A stretch of DNA of 39,641 nucleotides from NCBI GenBank assembly GCA_039028635.1, contig JBCCHV010000061.1:1-39641 (forward strand), read 5' to 3'. Numbering within the stretch: the stretch's first letter is position 1; every line of letters starts with the position of its first letter. The translations under genes were made by a program, and so were the position numbers. Origin of the DNA: Acidobacteriota bacterium (GTDB lineage Bacteria > Acidobacteriota > Thermoanaerobaculia > Multivoradales > JBCCEF01). The notes under the pieces were generated by a model, which was not told where the DNA came from, did no database searches, and saw only the letters and a list, made by a program, of their open reading frames with translations. This document shows, one piece after another, positions 1-8,184 of the stretch.

Positions 1-91
1 CGTCCACGGCGCCGAAGGCGCCGCGGACGGGGGTGAGCCCGCGCGACATGCGCGTGCGGGCGAGGGGGGCGCCCAGCCCCCCTGAAACGAC
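1..91. other. GC-rich hairpin-forming stretch at the window edge
   Basis: No gene can be assigned. The stretch lies just past the stop of the minus-strand sulfatase-fold gene. It holds a near-perfect 13-bp inverted repeat (1-13 with 17-29, loop GAA, one mismatch) and a G-run/C-run hairpin near 64-82. None is followed by a T tract, so termination is not shown. Two frames are open to the edge: a plus-strand frame ending at TGA 83-85, and a minus-strand ATG at 48-46. Either could be a fragment of a gene outside the window, but neither has recognisable sequence. Confidence 0.3.
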
Positions 92-1510
92 TCAGAGATA
101 CCCGAGGCTCTTCAGCCGTTCGCGCTCTTCCGGGCTGAGCTGACTGTCCTCCTCGCCGGTGTCTTGCGGCAGGGCGTTGAAGCGCCGGCGGTTGTCGCGC
201 ACTTCTTGCTGCAGGCGGTCGCGCAGCCGCTCCGTCAACCCGGGGCGAGCCTGCGAGAGATCTTCCAGCTCCGCCGGATCTTCGAGCAGATCGAACAGCT
301 CGGTGTGGCCGTCCTGGAAGTCGTGGATCACCTTGAAGCGCCGGGTGCGCAAGGAAAAACGGCTGCGCCGTAGCTTGTCCTGACTGAGCGCCGGCAGGCC
401 GTCCCAATCGCCGTTCTCGATCAGCGGAACCAAGGAGCGTCCCTGCAGGTCCGGGGGCGATGCCAGGCCGAGGAGGTCGGTGATCGTCGGCAGCAGATCG
501 ATCAACCGCACGACGTGGGGTATCTGGCGCCCCTTGAGACGGCCCTCCGGGAGCTTGACGACCAGTGGCACGGCCACCGTTTCCTCGTACACCTGGCTGT
601 GCAAGAAGCGGCCATGCTCTCGAAACTCCTCGCCGTGGTCGGAGGTCAGGACGATCAGCATGCGCTCGTAGAGGCCGCGGCGTCGTAGCTCCTGAAACAG
701 CCGTCCGAGCTCAGCGTCGAGATAGCGCAGGCCATCTTCGTACTGACGACGAATGGCGTCGATCTCCGCGGCCGGTAGCGGTCGCTGGTCACGATCGGCC
801 TGCAGCAGGTACTGGGTGGCGCAGTTGCCTTGCGGGTCGCAGAAGCCTTCCCCCGCCGGTCCCGCCGAACGGAACTCCGGTGGTGCGTAGTAGGGCAGCT
901 GGTTGTTGGCCACCTGGGTGAAGTCGGAGTGCGGGTCCATGTAGTGCAGGAAGAGGAAGAAGGGGGTGCGCTCGGGGTCGCGGGGCAGCTTGTCGAGGGC
1001 CTCGCGGTTGAGCCGATCGGCGTAGGTCAGGCGATGTCGCAAGCGGCTGTAGCTGTCGAAGCCGCGGCCGAAGCCGAAGTCCGCTTTGAGCCAGTCGTTG
1101 GTCACCAGGCCACTGGTGCGGTACCCAGCCTCCTGCAGAATCTCGGGCAGGGTGACCAGGGCTGCCGTCAGGCGATCCTTCTCGGTCGAGACCCCGTGAG
1201 CGCCGGGGTTGAGACCGGTGAACATCGACATGTGCGACGGCAGGGTGAAGGCCATCGGAGCGATGGCGTGGCGGAAGACGATGCTGTCGGCGGCGAAACG
1301 GTCGAGCTCGGGGGTGATCGACGGTCCCCGGCGCAGGGCGCCGAGGCCATCGGCGCGAAAGGTGTCGAGGGAGATCAGCAGAACCGACGGTCCGCTCGGG
1401 GGCGCCGTCTCCTGCTGGCAGCCGAGGCCGGCGAGCAAGGCGCCGGTGAGAGCCCAGCCGAGGACTGCGTGACGGCGCTGCCGAGGACTCCTGGTCGGGA
1501 CCATCGCCAT
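92..1510 (-). CDS. Sulfatase-fold lipoprotein with Thr nucleophile (AlkP superfamily)
   Basis: Exported lipoprotein of the alkaline-phosphatase/sulfatase superfamily, 472 aa from ATG 1510. ATG 1504 is equally possible, and neither has a clear Shine-Dalgarno. A hydrophobic signal ends in a lipobox (GLGC, Cys31). The N-terminal metal motif SLDTFRAD (Asp49) is followed by FTLPSHMSMFTG, which places Thr89 at the nucleophile position. A true sulfatase has Cys or Ser there and Arg four residues later; here that residue is His. SDHGEEF (Asp291-His292) supplies the second metal site and resembles phosphatases and LtaS rather than the Asp-Asn of sulfatases. The protein ends in LKSLGYL, a tail shared by the other three family members in this window. 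It follows the gene at 1533-2927 with a 22-nt gap, probably in one operon. The fold is certain; the substrate is unknown. A phosphotransferase or phosphodiesterase acting on envelope material is inferred. Confidence 0.9.
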   Translation of the reverse strand: MAMVPTRSPRQRRHAVLGWALTGALLAGLGCQQETAPPSGPSVLLISLDTFRADGLGALRRGPSITPELDRFAADSIVFRHAIAPMAFTLPSHMSMFTGLNPGAHGVSTEKDRLTAALVTLPEILQEAGYRTSGLVTNDWLKADFGFGRGFDSYSRLRHRLTYADRLNREALDKLPRDPERTPFFLFLHYMDPHSDFTQVANNQLPYYAPPEFRSAGPAGEGFCDPQGNCATQYLLQADRDQRPLPAAEIDAIRRQYEDGLRYLDAELGRLFQELRRRGLYERMLIVLTSDHGEEFREHGRFLHSQVYEETVAVPLVVKLPEGRLKGRQIPHVVRLIDLLPTITDLLGLASPPDLQGRSLVPLIENGDWDGLPALSQDKLRRSRFSLRTRRFKVIHDFQDGHTELFDLLEDPAELEDLSQARPGLTERLRDRLQQEVRDNRRRFNALPQDTGEEDSQLSPEERERLKSLGYL

Positions 1511-1532
1511 CGAGGAAATGGCCGGCTCGCGG

Positions 1533-2927
1533 CTAGAGATAGCCCAGGGCTCGGAGCTGAGCCTCGGTTTCGGCGTCATAGGCCGCCGGCTCGCCTTCGG
1601 GAGCCGCCGTCGGCTCCGCCAGCTCGCGGTCGATCAAGGCCTGGAGGCCTGCGATGGGCAGATCCTGAGAGGGCGTGAGAGGACTTCGCTCGGCGGCATC
1701 CTGGCGCAGGTCGTAGAGCAGCTCGACGCCGTCGAAACGACGAATCAGCTTGCGACCCTTCCAGGTCACCGATTGGCTGTCCGGTCCGTAGGCCGGCGAT
1801 TCGGCGATCTGAGGCAAGGGAGTGCAGTCGACCGGGTTCGCGGCGCGCAAGTGCGGGTCGAGGGCGACGCCTTGCATCTCCGTTGGAATCTCGAGGCCGA
1901 GAAGTGCCAGAGCCGTCGGGGCGATGTCGAGCTGTCGAGCCGGGCAGGGAATGCGCTGGCCTTCCTGGATTCCGGAGCCGGTGAGAATCCAGGGCACCTG
2001 GAGCAGCTCACGGAACATCGAGTGGCCGTGGCCGATGCCCCAAATGTCCCGCGGGTCGCCGCCGAGCTGACGCCCGATCTCGGCATGGTCCCAGAACTCC
2101 TCGCCGTGGTCGGAGGTCACCATCACCAGCGTCGAGTCGTCGAGGCCGAGCTCTTCGAGGGCCGCCAGCAGGCGTCCGATCTCGGCGTCGACGTAGCGCA
2201 GGGCACCATCGTAGAGGGCGATCTTGTGCGCCTTGTAGCTGCGGAAGGCGCGGTTGTCGAGATCCTCCTGACGCGGGTAGCCCCAATTGACGTGCTGGTC
2301 GCCGCGCACGCTGGTGTAGGGCACCTCGAAGTAATCGAAGTAGGGCTCCGGAGGCTCCAGCGGCTGATGCAGATCGATGTACTGGAGGTAGAGGAAGTGA
2401 GGCTTGTCGGGAGCGATCCGCAGCCATTCGATGGCGCGGTCGGTGAGGGAGGTGGCGTCGGTGCGGCCGACCTGGGCGAGGTCGAAGCCCTCTTTGAAGG
2501 GACCGTAGAGATAGGGATTCGCCGACAGCAGGGCGGTCCTCAGACCGGCCGCGGAGAGAATCTCCCCGAGGTTCTGAACCTCTCCCGCCATCGGTAGTGG
2601 TCGCTCCTGGCCGAGATGGCGCACGTCGCCGCGCAGGCCCGCGCCGTGCTGCGAAGGATAGAGAGAGGTCAGAATCGAGGCAGTCGCCGGCACGGTCCAG
2701 TTGGACTGCGCGATGACGTCGTCGAAGACGGCGCCCGCGCGACTCATCCGGTCGAGGTTGGGCGTCGTATCCCGGTCGTAGCCGTAAACCCCGACGTGAT
2801 CGGCCCGCAAGGTGTCGATGCAGAGGATGATCAGGGACTGGTCGGGAGGCTCTTGGCAAGCGGTCCCGAAAAGGGCCAGCAGGGCGGCGGCGAGAAGGCG
2901 GCAAGCGCCCTGGCGGAGCGGCTTCAT
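1533..2927 (-). CDS. Sulfatase-fold lipoprotein with Thr nucleophile (AlkP superfamily)
   Basis: 464-aa exported lipoprotein and first gene of a minus-strand pair. The signal peptide has a lipobox GTAC (Cys24). The metal motif is CIDTLRADHVG (Asp38). The nucleophile region reads NWTVPATASILTS, so Thr78 replaces Cys/Ser and the sulfatase Arg is absent. TSDHGEEF (Asp273-His274) and GIGHGHSMF (His300, His302) complete a phosphatase-like metal site. The C-terminus is LRALGYL. A GWGIG-type insertion of about 20 residues between SDHGE and the final His pair makes this copy different from its neighbour at 92-1510, so the two are diverged paralogs rather than a recent duplication. No strong ribosome-binding site is visible before ATG 2927. 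The product is likely anchored in the envelope. The substrate is unknown and a classical sulfatase is unlikely. Confidence 0.9.
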   Translation of the reverse strand: MKPLRQGACRLLAAALLALFGTACQEPPDQSLIILCIDTLRADHVGVYGYDRDTTPNLDRMSRAGAVFDDVIAQSNWTVPATASILTSLYPSQHGAGLRGDVRHLGQERPLPMAGEVQNLGEILSAAGLRTALLSANPYLYGPFKEGFDLAQVGRTDATSLTDRAIEWLRIAPDKPHFLYLQYIDLHQPLEPPEPYFDYFEVPYTSVRGDQHVNWGYPRQEDLDNRAFRSYKAHKIALYDGALRYVDAEIGRLLAALEELGLDDSTLVMVTSDHGEEFWDHAEIGRQLGGDPRDIWGIGHGHSMFRELLQVPWILTGSGIQEGQRIPCPARQLDIAPTALALLGLEIPTEMQGVALDPHLRAANPVDCTPLPQIAESPAYGPDSQSVTWKGRKLIRRFDGVELLYDLRQDAAERSPLTPSQDLPIAGLQALIDRELAEPTAAPEGEPAAYDAETEAQLRALGYL

Positions 2928-3021
2928 GGGGGGCGCGATGTTATCTCAACGGGGAGCCCACTGGCAGGCGCTGCAGGGATTTGCGCTTTGGCATCGGGCT
3001 CAGTAGAATGCGAGGAGTACA

Positions 3022-3045
3022 TGCAGGCATAGATTGCAGCCTGCA
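3022..3045. promoter_or_regulatory. Inverted repeat, possible operator
   Basis: TGCAGGC, ten bases, then GCCTGCA: perfect 7-bp arms. A nested palindrome TTGCAG-C-CTGCAA covers 3034-3046. It sits between divergently transcribed genes, about 95 bp from the minus-strand start, where an operator would fit. There is no T tract, so a terminator is less likely. Binding by a regulator is inference. Confidence 0.3.
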
Positions 3046-3129
3046 ACCCGGAGCAAGGATTTTCTGCCGCCTATTCACACCCTTCGTCGACACGTGAAAA
3101 CGATGGGGTGGGGGGCCAGCAGGATCGGG

Positions 3130-3159
3130 TTGGCCTTGGAGACCAGTTTCGGGTAGCAT
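3130..3159 (+). promoter_or_regulatory. Possible sigma-70-type promoter
   Basis: TTGGCC (3130-3135), an 18-bp spacer, then TAGCAT (3154-3159). Matches to the consensus are partial (TTG at -35, TA and final T at -10). It would give a 5' untranslated leader of about 115 nt for the gene starting at 3284. No better candidate was seen in the region. Confidence 0.3.
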
Positions 3160-3283
3160 ACGCCTCGGTGCATTCAAAGACCGACGCTAAACGGGTCATC
3201 GATTGTTCGATGGAATTGCATTTGGACGGCGCTCGCTTGAAGGGCTTCACGTCGTCCGACAACTTGGACCGGAGGTAATACAG

Positions 3284-3931
3284 GTGAAAATGAAGACTGG
3301 TCTCGCGTTTCTTGCCGTAGCGCTCTTCGTGTTCGTCGGAGTGCCGGCGTCGGCGAATAGCTTGAATGTCAACGCTGCGGCGGCTCTGTCGGGCTCCGTG
3401 GGTACCGCTTGTGGTGGCAGCCCGTGCGGCCTCGAGGTCGTCCTGACGGACACCAACTCGGCCTACGTGCAAAGCGACCACCCGAACCAGGAGCCGTTCG
3501 TCAATCTGGCCTTCCAGATCGACCCCAACGACGTGATGTTGCCTGAGCGCGGCAACGGCACTCCGGGACGTTTCCGGGTCCTCAAGGCCTACCGTGAGCA
3601 GGGCAACAACCCGCGTCAGCATCTGTTCGTCACCCTGAAGCGCAACATTGCCAACACCGGCTACCGCCTGGCGATCCTGCAGCGCGACGACACGCCGCTC
3701 TTCAACTTCGTTGGCGAGTTCTTCCTCGGCAACAACGACAATCTCATCGAGATCACCTGGGATCGCGCCAACGAGACCGTGACCGTCTTCCGTAACGGCA
3801 CGCAGCGCGCGACCGCCAGCATCACCATGGACACCTGGAACATCGACCGGGTGCGCATGGGCGCCATCGACGAGATCGACGCCGGCGTCTCCGGCAGCAT
3901 CTACATGGACGAGTACTCGTCCACCCGGTAG
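3284..3931 (+). CDS. Secreted LamG/concanavalin-like protein
   Basis: 215-aa exported protein. The start is taken at GTG 3284 because GGAGG at 3271-3275 lies 8 nt upstream; ATG 3290 is the alternative. Residues 3-24 form a signal peptide ending in an ASA-type site. The mature part is rich in beta-strand pattern: FQIDPNDVMLPE, a segment with GYRLAILQRDD, then ITWDRANETVTVFRNG and a closing GSIYMDEYSSTR. That order, with a strand presenting a carried group and a final glycine-plus-YMDE strand, is what concanavalin-like (LamG-type) jelly-roll domains look like. This is fold recognition by eye, not a motif match. A glycan or surface-binding role is inferred. It stands alone, closed by a strong terminator 26 nt after the stop. 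Confidence 0.75.
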   Translation: MKMKTGLAFLAVALFVFVGVPASANSLNVNAAAALSGSVGTACGGSPCGLEVVLTDTNSAYVQSDHPNQEPFVNLAFQIDPNDVMLPERGNGTPGRFRVLKAYREQGNNPRQHLFVTLKRNIANTGYRLAILQRDDTPLFNFVGEFFLGNNDNLIEITWDRANETVTVFRNGTQRATASITMDTWNIDRVRMGAIDEIDAGVSGSIYMDEYSSTR

Positions 3932-3957
3932 TTCGACGACCCACCTAGAGTAGGTCG

Positions 3958-3994
3958 AAAAACCCCGACTGAGGGTCCCTCGGTCGGGGTTTTT
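3958..3994 (+). terminator. Intrinsic terminator
   Basis: 17-bp arms (3958-3974 and 3978-3994) with a 3-nt loop and a single T-G wobble. The stem starts with A5 and ends with T5, so it can work in both directions. It follows the stop at 3931 by 26 nt and separates this gene from the glycan cluster starting at 4046. Confidence 0.9.
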
Positions 3995-4045
3995 GGGTTC
4001 TTGCCCGCCCCACCACCCTTCCCGAATCGCATGCAGGGAGACGGC

Positions 4046-5446
4046 ATGTCGCTCGCTGGTCGCCGCCAGGCGCTCTGTTGGCTGCTGATTGCGTTCTCCG
4101 GAACCTTCGTCGGCTGTATCGGCGGCGGGAAAGGGGTGGAGCCGCCAACTTACGCCTGTGCCGACTGCAACGTCGTCTTGGTGTCCCTGGACACCCTGCG
4201 GGCGGATCGTCTCGGGACCTACGGCCACTCGCGGCCGACTTCGCCCAACATCGATGCCCTGGCGGCCCGCTCGACGGTCTTCGAGCGCGCCTACAGCGTG
4301 TCGTACCACACCGCCGACTCGCACATGTCGGTGTTCACTTCGACCTATCCTTCGGTCCATCTGGTACGCAACGCCGCCAAGGGCGGAGGGCGGGCCCTCG
4401 ATGAGGTGGTTCCGACCCTCGCCGAGCTGCTGCAAGGGGCCGGCTATTCGACCGCCGGTTTCCACGGTGGCGGCAATGTCTCGCCCCTCTACGGCTTCGA
4501 TCGCGGCTTCGAGCACTACGTCAACGGCGACATGGACGACGCCCTGGCCTGGCTGCGGCAGGCTCCCGCGGAGCCCTTCTTTCTCTTTTTCCACGCCTAT
4601 TACACCCACGATCCCTACACGCCCGAGACCTTGGCCTTCGGTCAGGACTACGAGGGCGACATCGTGAGCCGGCGAGACGAGCTGCTGGCGATGACCGAGA
4701 ACGGCAGCTTTCTCGAGCTCAGGGACACCTTCTGGGAGCAGGTGGATTCGTCCGATCCGCAGGATCTTGAGCACCTGTTGGCGCTCTACGACAGCGAGAT
4801 TCGCGAGATCGACGCGCGTTTCGGTGAGCTGTTGACGGCGATCGAGGCCTTGCCCGGCGAGACCCTGATCGTGCTGATGTCGGACCACGGGGAAGAGTTC
4901 TTCGAGCACGGTCGCTTCCTGCACGATCAGCTCTACGACGAGCTGCTCCACGTGCCCCTGGTGGTGCACCACCCGAGCGCACCGCCGCGACGGGTTTCGA
5001 CTCGCGTCAGCCTGATCGACTTGGCGCCGACGGTGCTCGAGATGGTGGGCGCGGAGCTGCCAGCAAGCTTTCAAGGAGAGTCCCTGGTGGCGGTGGCCGA
5101 GGGCCAGCGTGTGCCGGAGTTCGTCTTCAGCGAGAAGCTGCGTCGCCTGCCGGGGGATGCCGGTCCGCCGGGCCGCGGTCTGTCGGCCTACTCCCTGGTT
5201 CAGGACGAGGTCAAGCTGATCCTGCGTGGCGAGCCCGAGGTCTACGACCTCGAGAGCGATCCTGGGGAGCAGGAGAATTTGGGCCGAGAGAGCCGGGAGC
5301 TGCGCCGCCTCGTCGCCCTCGGCAAGCAGATCGCGCGCGACAACCAGGCCCAGCGCGAGGTCATGGGCATCGGCGGCGCCGGGGCCGAGGCCGCCCTCGA
5401 CGATGAGACCCGCGATCAGCTCAAGGCCCTCGGCTACCTGCAATAG
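4046..5446 (+). CDS. Sulfatase-fold lipoprotein with Thr nucleophile (AlkP superfamily)
   Basis: 466-aa exported lipoprotein. ATG 4046 is chosen over an upstream ATG (4031) and TTG (4001) because AGGGAG lies 5 nt before it and the signal peptide then has a normal length with lipobox FVGC (Cys24). The metal motif is SLDTLRADRLG (Asp49). The nucleophile region is SYHTADSHMSVFTS: Thr89 replaces Cys/Ser and even the Pro of the usual LPSH is Asp. MSDHGEEF (Asp280-His281) and GRFLHDQ follow. The C-terminus is LKALGYLQ. Only 5 nt separate its stop from the GT4-GT2 fusion at 5452, so the two are co-transcribed. That coupling is the best hint that this enzyme acts on a glycan or glycolipid. The substrate is unknown; a phospho-group transferase or hydrolase is inferred. 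Confidence 0.9.
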   Translation: MSLAGRRQALCWLLIAFSGTFVGCIGGGKGVEPPTYACADCNVVLVSLDTLRADRLGTYGHSRPTSPNIDALAARSTVFERAYSVSYHTADSHMSVFTSTYPSVHLVRNAAKGGGRALDEVVPTLAELLQGAGYSTAGFHGGGNVSPLYGFDRGFEHYVNGDMDDALAWLRQAPAEPFFLFFHAYYTHDPYTPETLAFGQDYEGDIVSRRDELLAMTENGSFLELRDTFWEQVDSSDPQDLEHLLALYDSEIREIDARFGELLTAIEALPGETLIVLMSDHGEEFFEHGRFLHDQLYDELLHVPLVVHHPSAPPRRVSTRVSLIDLAPTVLEMVGAELPASFQGESLVAVAEGQRVPEFVFSEKLRRLPGDAGPPGRGLSAYSLVQDEVKLILRGEPEVYDLESDPGEQENLGRESRELRRLVALGKQIARDNQAQREVMGIGGAGAEAALDDETRDQLKALGYLQ

Positions 5447-5451
5447 GCATC

Positions 5452-8184
5452 ATGACGCAAGACCCGGGCTCACCACCGAACGGCGAGGCTTCTCAGGAGC
5501 AGGGTCGCCCGGAGCAGGGTCGCCCGGACCAGGGGGGCCCGGAGCAGGGAGACGGAGTGACTCGCGACGAGCGGGTGCGAGACCTCGAGGAACAGCTCGC
5601 GGCGGCCCGGCGGGAAATCGAATTCCTCGGTGCTCGCATCGCGGCCGACCGGGCGCGGGGCGCCGAGCAGGAGCACGAGCTGGGTCAGCGCCTCGACGAG
5701 GTCGAAGGCGAGCTCGACGAGATCCACGCCTCCAAGATGTGGAAGCTGTGGATGCTCTATCTCTTCGGCATCGCCGTGCTGTTGGCGCCGCTGCGAGCTC
5801 TCGGGCGCGGCATCGAGGCCCTGCTGCGTCAGCCGGGACTCTTCGCGCGCCTCCGTCGAGCCTTGACCAGGCGCTTGCGCTGGCTGGTGCGAGGCCTGCG
5901 GGTCGTCTGGTGGCGCTTGCGCCGCTGGTTCCTCAACCTGCTGCTGGTTGTGCCCCACACGGCCGGCCGGATCTACCTGTCGCGCTATAGCCGGGAGCGC
6001 TTCGACGCGGCCCGCAGGCGGCGCGAGGAAGAACCCGAGAGCTTGGCCCTCGGTCCCGTCGAGGAGCCGGTCGCGGCACCGCGGGAGGGGCGTCGGCCGC
6101 GGGTCTTGATGGTGTCGCCGTACCCGATCTATCCGGTGAACCATGGCGGGGCGGTGCGCCTCTTCCACCTCATCCGCGAGATCAGCCGTTCGGTGGATCT
6201 CTACCTGCTGGTCTTCAGCCGCCAGAAGGACAACCGCGAGCAGCGCGAGGCCCTCGAGCCTTACTGCGCCGGCCTCTACTTCTATGCCTGGCAGCCGATT
6301 CTGGCGCCGGACTTCTGGGGCCTGCGGGCCCCCGGAGTGCAGCTCTTTCGGTCGCCGGCGGTAACCCGTCGGCTCCAGCAGCTGATTTCGGAAAAGAACA
6401 TCGACATCCTGCAGCTCGAGTACACGGAGCTCGGACAGTATGCGCCGCGGGTGGCGGTGCCGCGCAAGATCCTCACCGAGATCGACATCACCTTCCGGTC
6501 GCGCTATCGTCGGCGGCGAGCCGGCTTTCACCGCCGCTACCGCCACGACCGCGTCTTCGGAACCTCGCGCGGTGATGGTCATCGCCTCTTTCGCTACGAG
6601 GTCGAGGTCTGCGAGACCGTCGACCAGGTGCACGTCATGTCGGAGGACGACGGGCGCTATCTGGCCTCCTTCCTGAGCGATCGCGGCGAGCGCATTCGAG
6701 TCGTTCCCAACGCCGTCGACACCCAGCGGCTGCAGCGTCCTTCCGCCGCGCCGCGGCCGGACCAGGTGCTGTTCCTGGGCAACTTCCAGCACCTCCCGAA
6801 TGTCGATGCGGTCGATTTCCTGCTCTCCGAGATCTGGCCCCAGGTGCGACAACGGCTGCCTGGAGCGACCCTCAATATCGTCGGAGTGGGGCCGCCGGAC
6901 CACGTCCTCGGCCACCATGGGCGCGACGGTGTCGAGGTCCTCGGCGCGGTTCCCGACGTCTTGCCTTACTTCGTTTCACACCGCGTCTTCGTCGCCCCGA
7001 TTCGTGCCGGTTCCGGAACCCGGCTGAAGATTCTCGAGGCCTTTTCGGCGGGGCTGCCGGTGGTCTCGACAACGGTGGGGGCGGAGGGCATTCGATGTCG
7101 GGACGGCCAGCACCTGCTGCTGGCCGAGAGCGCCGAAGCGATCGCCGACGCCATCGTTCGCCTGCTCGAGGACGAAGCCCTGGGACAGCGTCTGGCGACG
7201 TCGGCGCGTGAGCTCGTCGAGGCGGAGTACGACTGGCGGGCGAGCGCCGAGCGGTTGGTCTCCGCTTACTGGGAGCTGATGCCGGAGCCGGACCGGGTGC
7301 CGCGCCAGAGGTCGACATCGGGGCCGGCGATCTCGGTGATCTTGCCGACTCGCAATGGCGGTCCGCTGCTCGAAGAGACCCTCGCCGCGATCTTCGAGCA
7401 GCGCATCGATCGCGAGTTCGAGGTCCTGTGCGTCGACTCCGGCTCGCGCCCCGAGGATGTCGAGCTCATGGGCCGTTTCCCGCTACGCTTCATCGCGATC
7501 GATCCCGCGGACTTCAACCACGGATTGACGCGCGATTTCGGCGCCTCGAAGGCCCGCGGAGAAGTTTTGGTCTTCCTCAACCAGGACGCCACTCCGGTTC
7601 ATCGCCACTGGCTCGAGCGCATCACCGAGCCGCTGTTCTCCGGCGACGACCACATCGCCGGAGTCCAGGGCGGCATCCAGGAGCGAGAACACGGCATGCG
7701 GCGCTTCTACTGGGACTCCTGTGGTGAGCGCTTCTACTTCACCCGGGAGTCGGATCGCTGGATCGAGAGCTTCGACGGCATCGGGTTCTCGACCGTCAAC
7801 GCAGCGCTGCGGCGCGATGTCTGGCAGCGCCATCCCTTCGGCTTCGCGCCCATCATGGAGGACAAAAAGTGGCAGCGGGAGGTGGTCGAGGCCGGCTACC
7901 GGCTGGAAGTTCGACCGGAGGCTCTCGCTGCCCACACCCACGACTACGACCTGCGCACCCTGATGCGGCGTTGCCTCAGCGAGGGCTACGGCTGGCGGCT
8001 CCTCGAGGAGCCCTACGGCGTGCTCGACATGCTGCGTGACATGTTTCAGCCGCACATGGCGGCAGACTGGGTGAGCGGCCTGTTCCAGGGCCGAATTCGC
8101 ACTCCGGCGGAGTTCTTTTTCCCGTGGATTCGTCCGCTGATGCTGCACTACGGCAACCGCTGGAGCCGAGGCGTCAAGCTCTGA
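5452..8184 (+). CDS. Membrane-anchored two-domain glycosyltransferase (GT4-GT2 fusion)
   Basis: 910-aa protein with two glycosyltransferase modules. Residues 1-35 are a Gly/Gln/Pro-rich low-complexity tail coded by a 15-bp tandem repeat. Residues 36-95 are heptad-like and charged (coiled coil), and 98-114 form a hydrophobic segment followed by a very Arg-rich amphipathic stretch to about 190. From about 216 (VSPYPIYPVNHGGAVR) to about 615 is a GT-B fold GT4 domain with the family's donor-site region IRAGSGTRLKILEAFSAG near 517-534. From about 625 (VILPTRNGG) to about 890 is a GT-A fold GT2 domain with DFNHGLTRDFGA near 687 and FLNQDA near 708, features typical of rhamnosyltransferase-like GT2 enzymes. 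The polypeptide probably adds two sugars in sequence at the inner membrane face. It follows the lipoprotein gene by 5 nt and its end overlaps the convergent DoxX-like gene by 11 nt. Confidence 0.92.
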   Translation: MTQDPGSPPNGEASQEQGRPEQGRPDQGGPEQGDGVTRDERVRDLEEQLAAARREIEFLGARIAADRARGAEQEHELGQRLDEVEGELDEIHASKMWKLWMLYLFGIAVLLAPLRALGRGIEALLRQPGLFARLRRALTRRLRWLVRGLRVVWWRLRRWFLNLLLVVPHTAGRIYLSRYSRERFDAARRRREEEPESLALGPVEEPVAAPREGRRPRVLMVSPYPIYPVNHGGAVRLFHLIREISRSVDLYLLVFSRQKDNREQREALEPYCAGLYFYAWQPILAPDFWGLRAPGVQLFRSPAVTRRLQQLISEKNIDILQLEYTELGQYAPRVAVPRKILTEIDITFRSRYRRRRAGFHRRYRHDRVFGTSRGDGHRLFRYEVEVCETVDQVHVMSEDDGRYLASFLSDRGERIRVVPNAVDTQRLQRPSAAPRPDQVLFLGNFQHLPNVDAVDFLLSEIWPQVRQRLPGATLNIVGVGPPDHVLGHHGRDGVEVLGAVPDVLPYFVSHRVFVAPIRAGSGTRLKILEAFSAGLPVVSTTVGAEGIRCRDGQHLLLAESAEAIADAIVRLLEDEALGQRLATSARELVEAEYDWRASAERLVSAYWELMPEPDRVPRQRSTSGPAISVILPTRNGGPLLEETLAAIFEQRIDREFEVLCVDSGSRPEDVELMGRFPLRFIAIDPADFNHGLTRDFGASKARGEVLVFLNQDATPVHRHWLERITEPLFSGDDHIAGVQGGIQEREHGMRRFYWDSCGERFYFTRESDRWIESFDGIGFSTVNAALRRDVWQRHPFGFAPIMEDKKWQREVVEAGYRLEVRPEALAAHTHDYDLRTLMRRCLSEGYGWRLLEEPYGVLDMLRDMFQPHMAADWVSGLFQGRIRTPAEFFFPWIRPLMLHYGNRWSRGVKL
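5496..5550 (+). repeat. 15-bp in-frame tandem repeat
   Basis: Unit GGAGCAGGGTCGCCC, with two exact copies (5496-5510, 5511-5525), a third with three changes (5526-5540) and a 10-bp partial fourth (5541-5550). It codes for Glu-Gln-Gly-Arg-Pro-like pentapeptides in the N-terminal tail of the glycosyltransferase. Because 15 is a multiple of 3, copy-number change would keep the frame. Confidence 0.85.

Larger units (their letters stand above)
2928..3283. other. Divergent intergenic region
   Basis: 356 bp between the minus-strand lipoprotein operon and the plus-strand secreted-protein gene. It must hold promoters for both directions. A 7-bp inverted repeat and one promoter-like pair are listed separately. 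A minus-strand open frame at 2941-3177 has no recognisable protein character. No RNA gene was seen. Confidence 0.5.

Noticed and set aside
3071-5443. Long minus-strand open frame (790 codons) opposite the lipoprotein and secreted-protein genes
   Set aside because: It covers two convincing plus-strand genes and a terminator. Its sequence is His/Gln/Val-rich with no domain pattern, as expected for the complement of GC-rich coding DNA.
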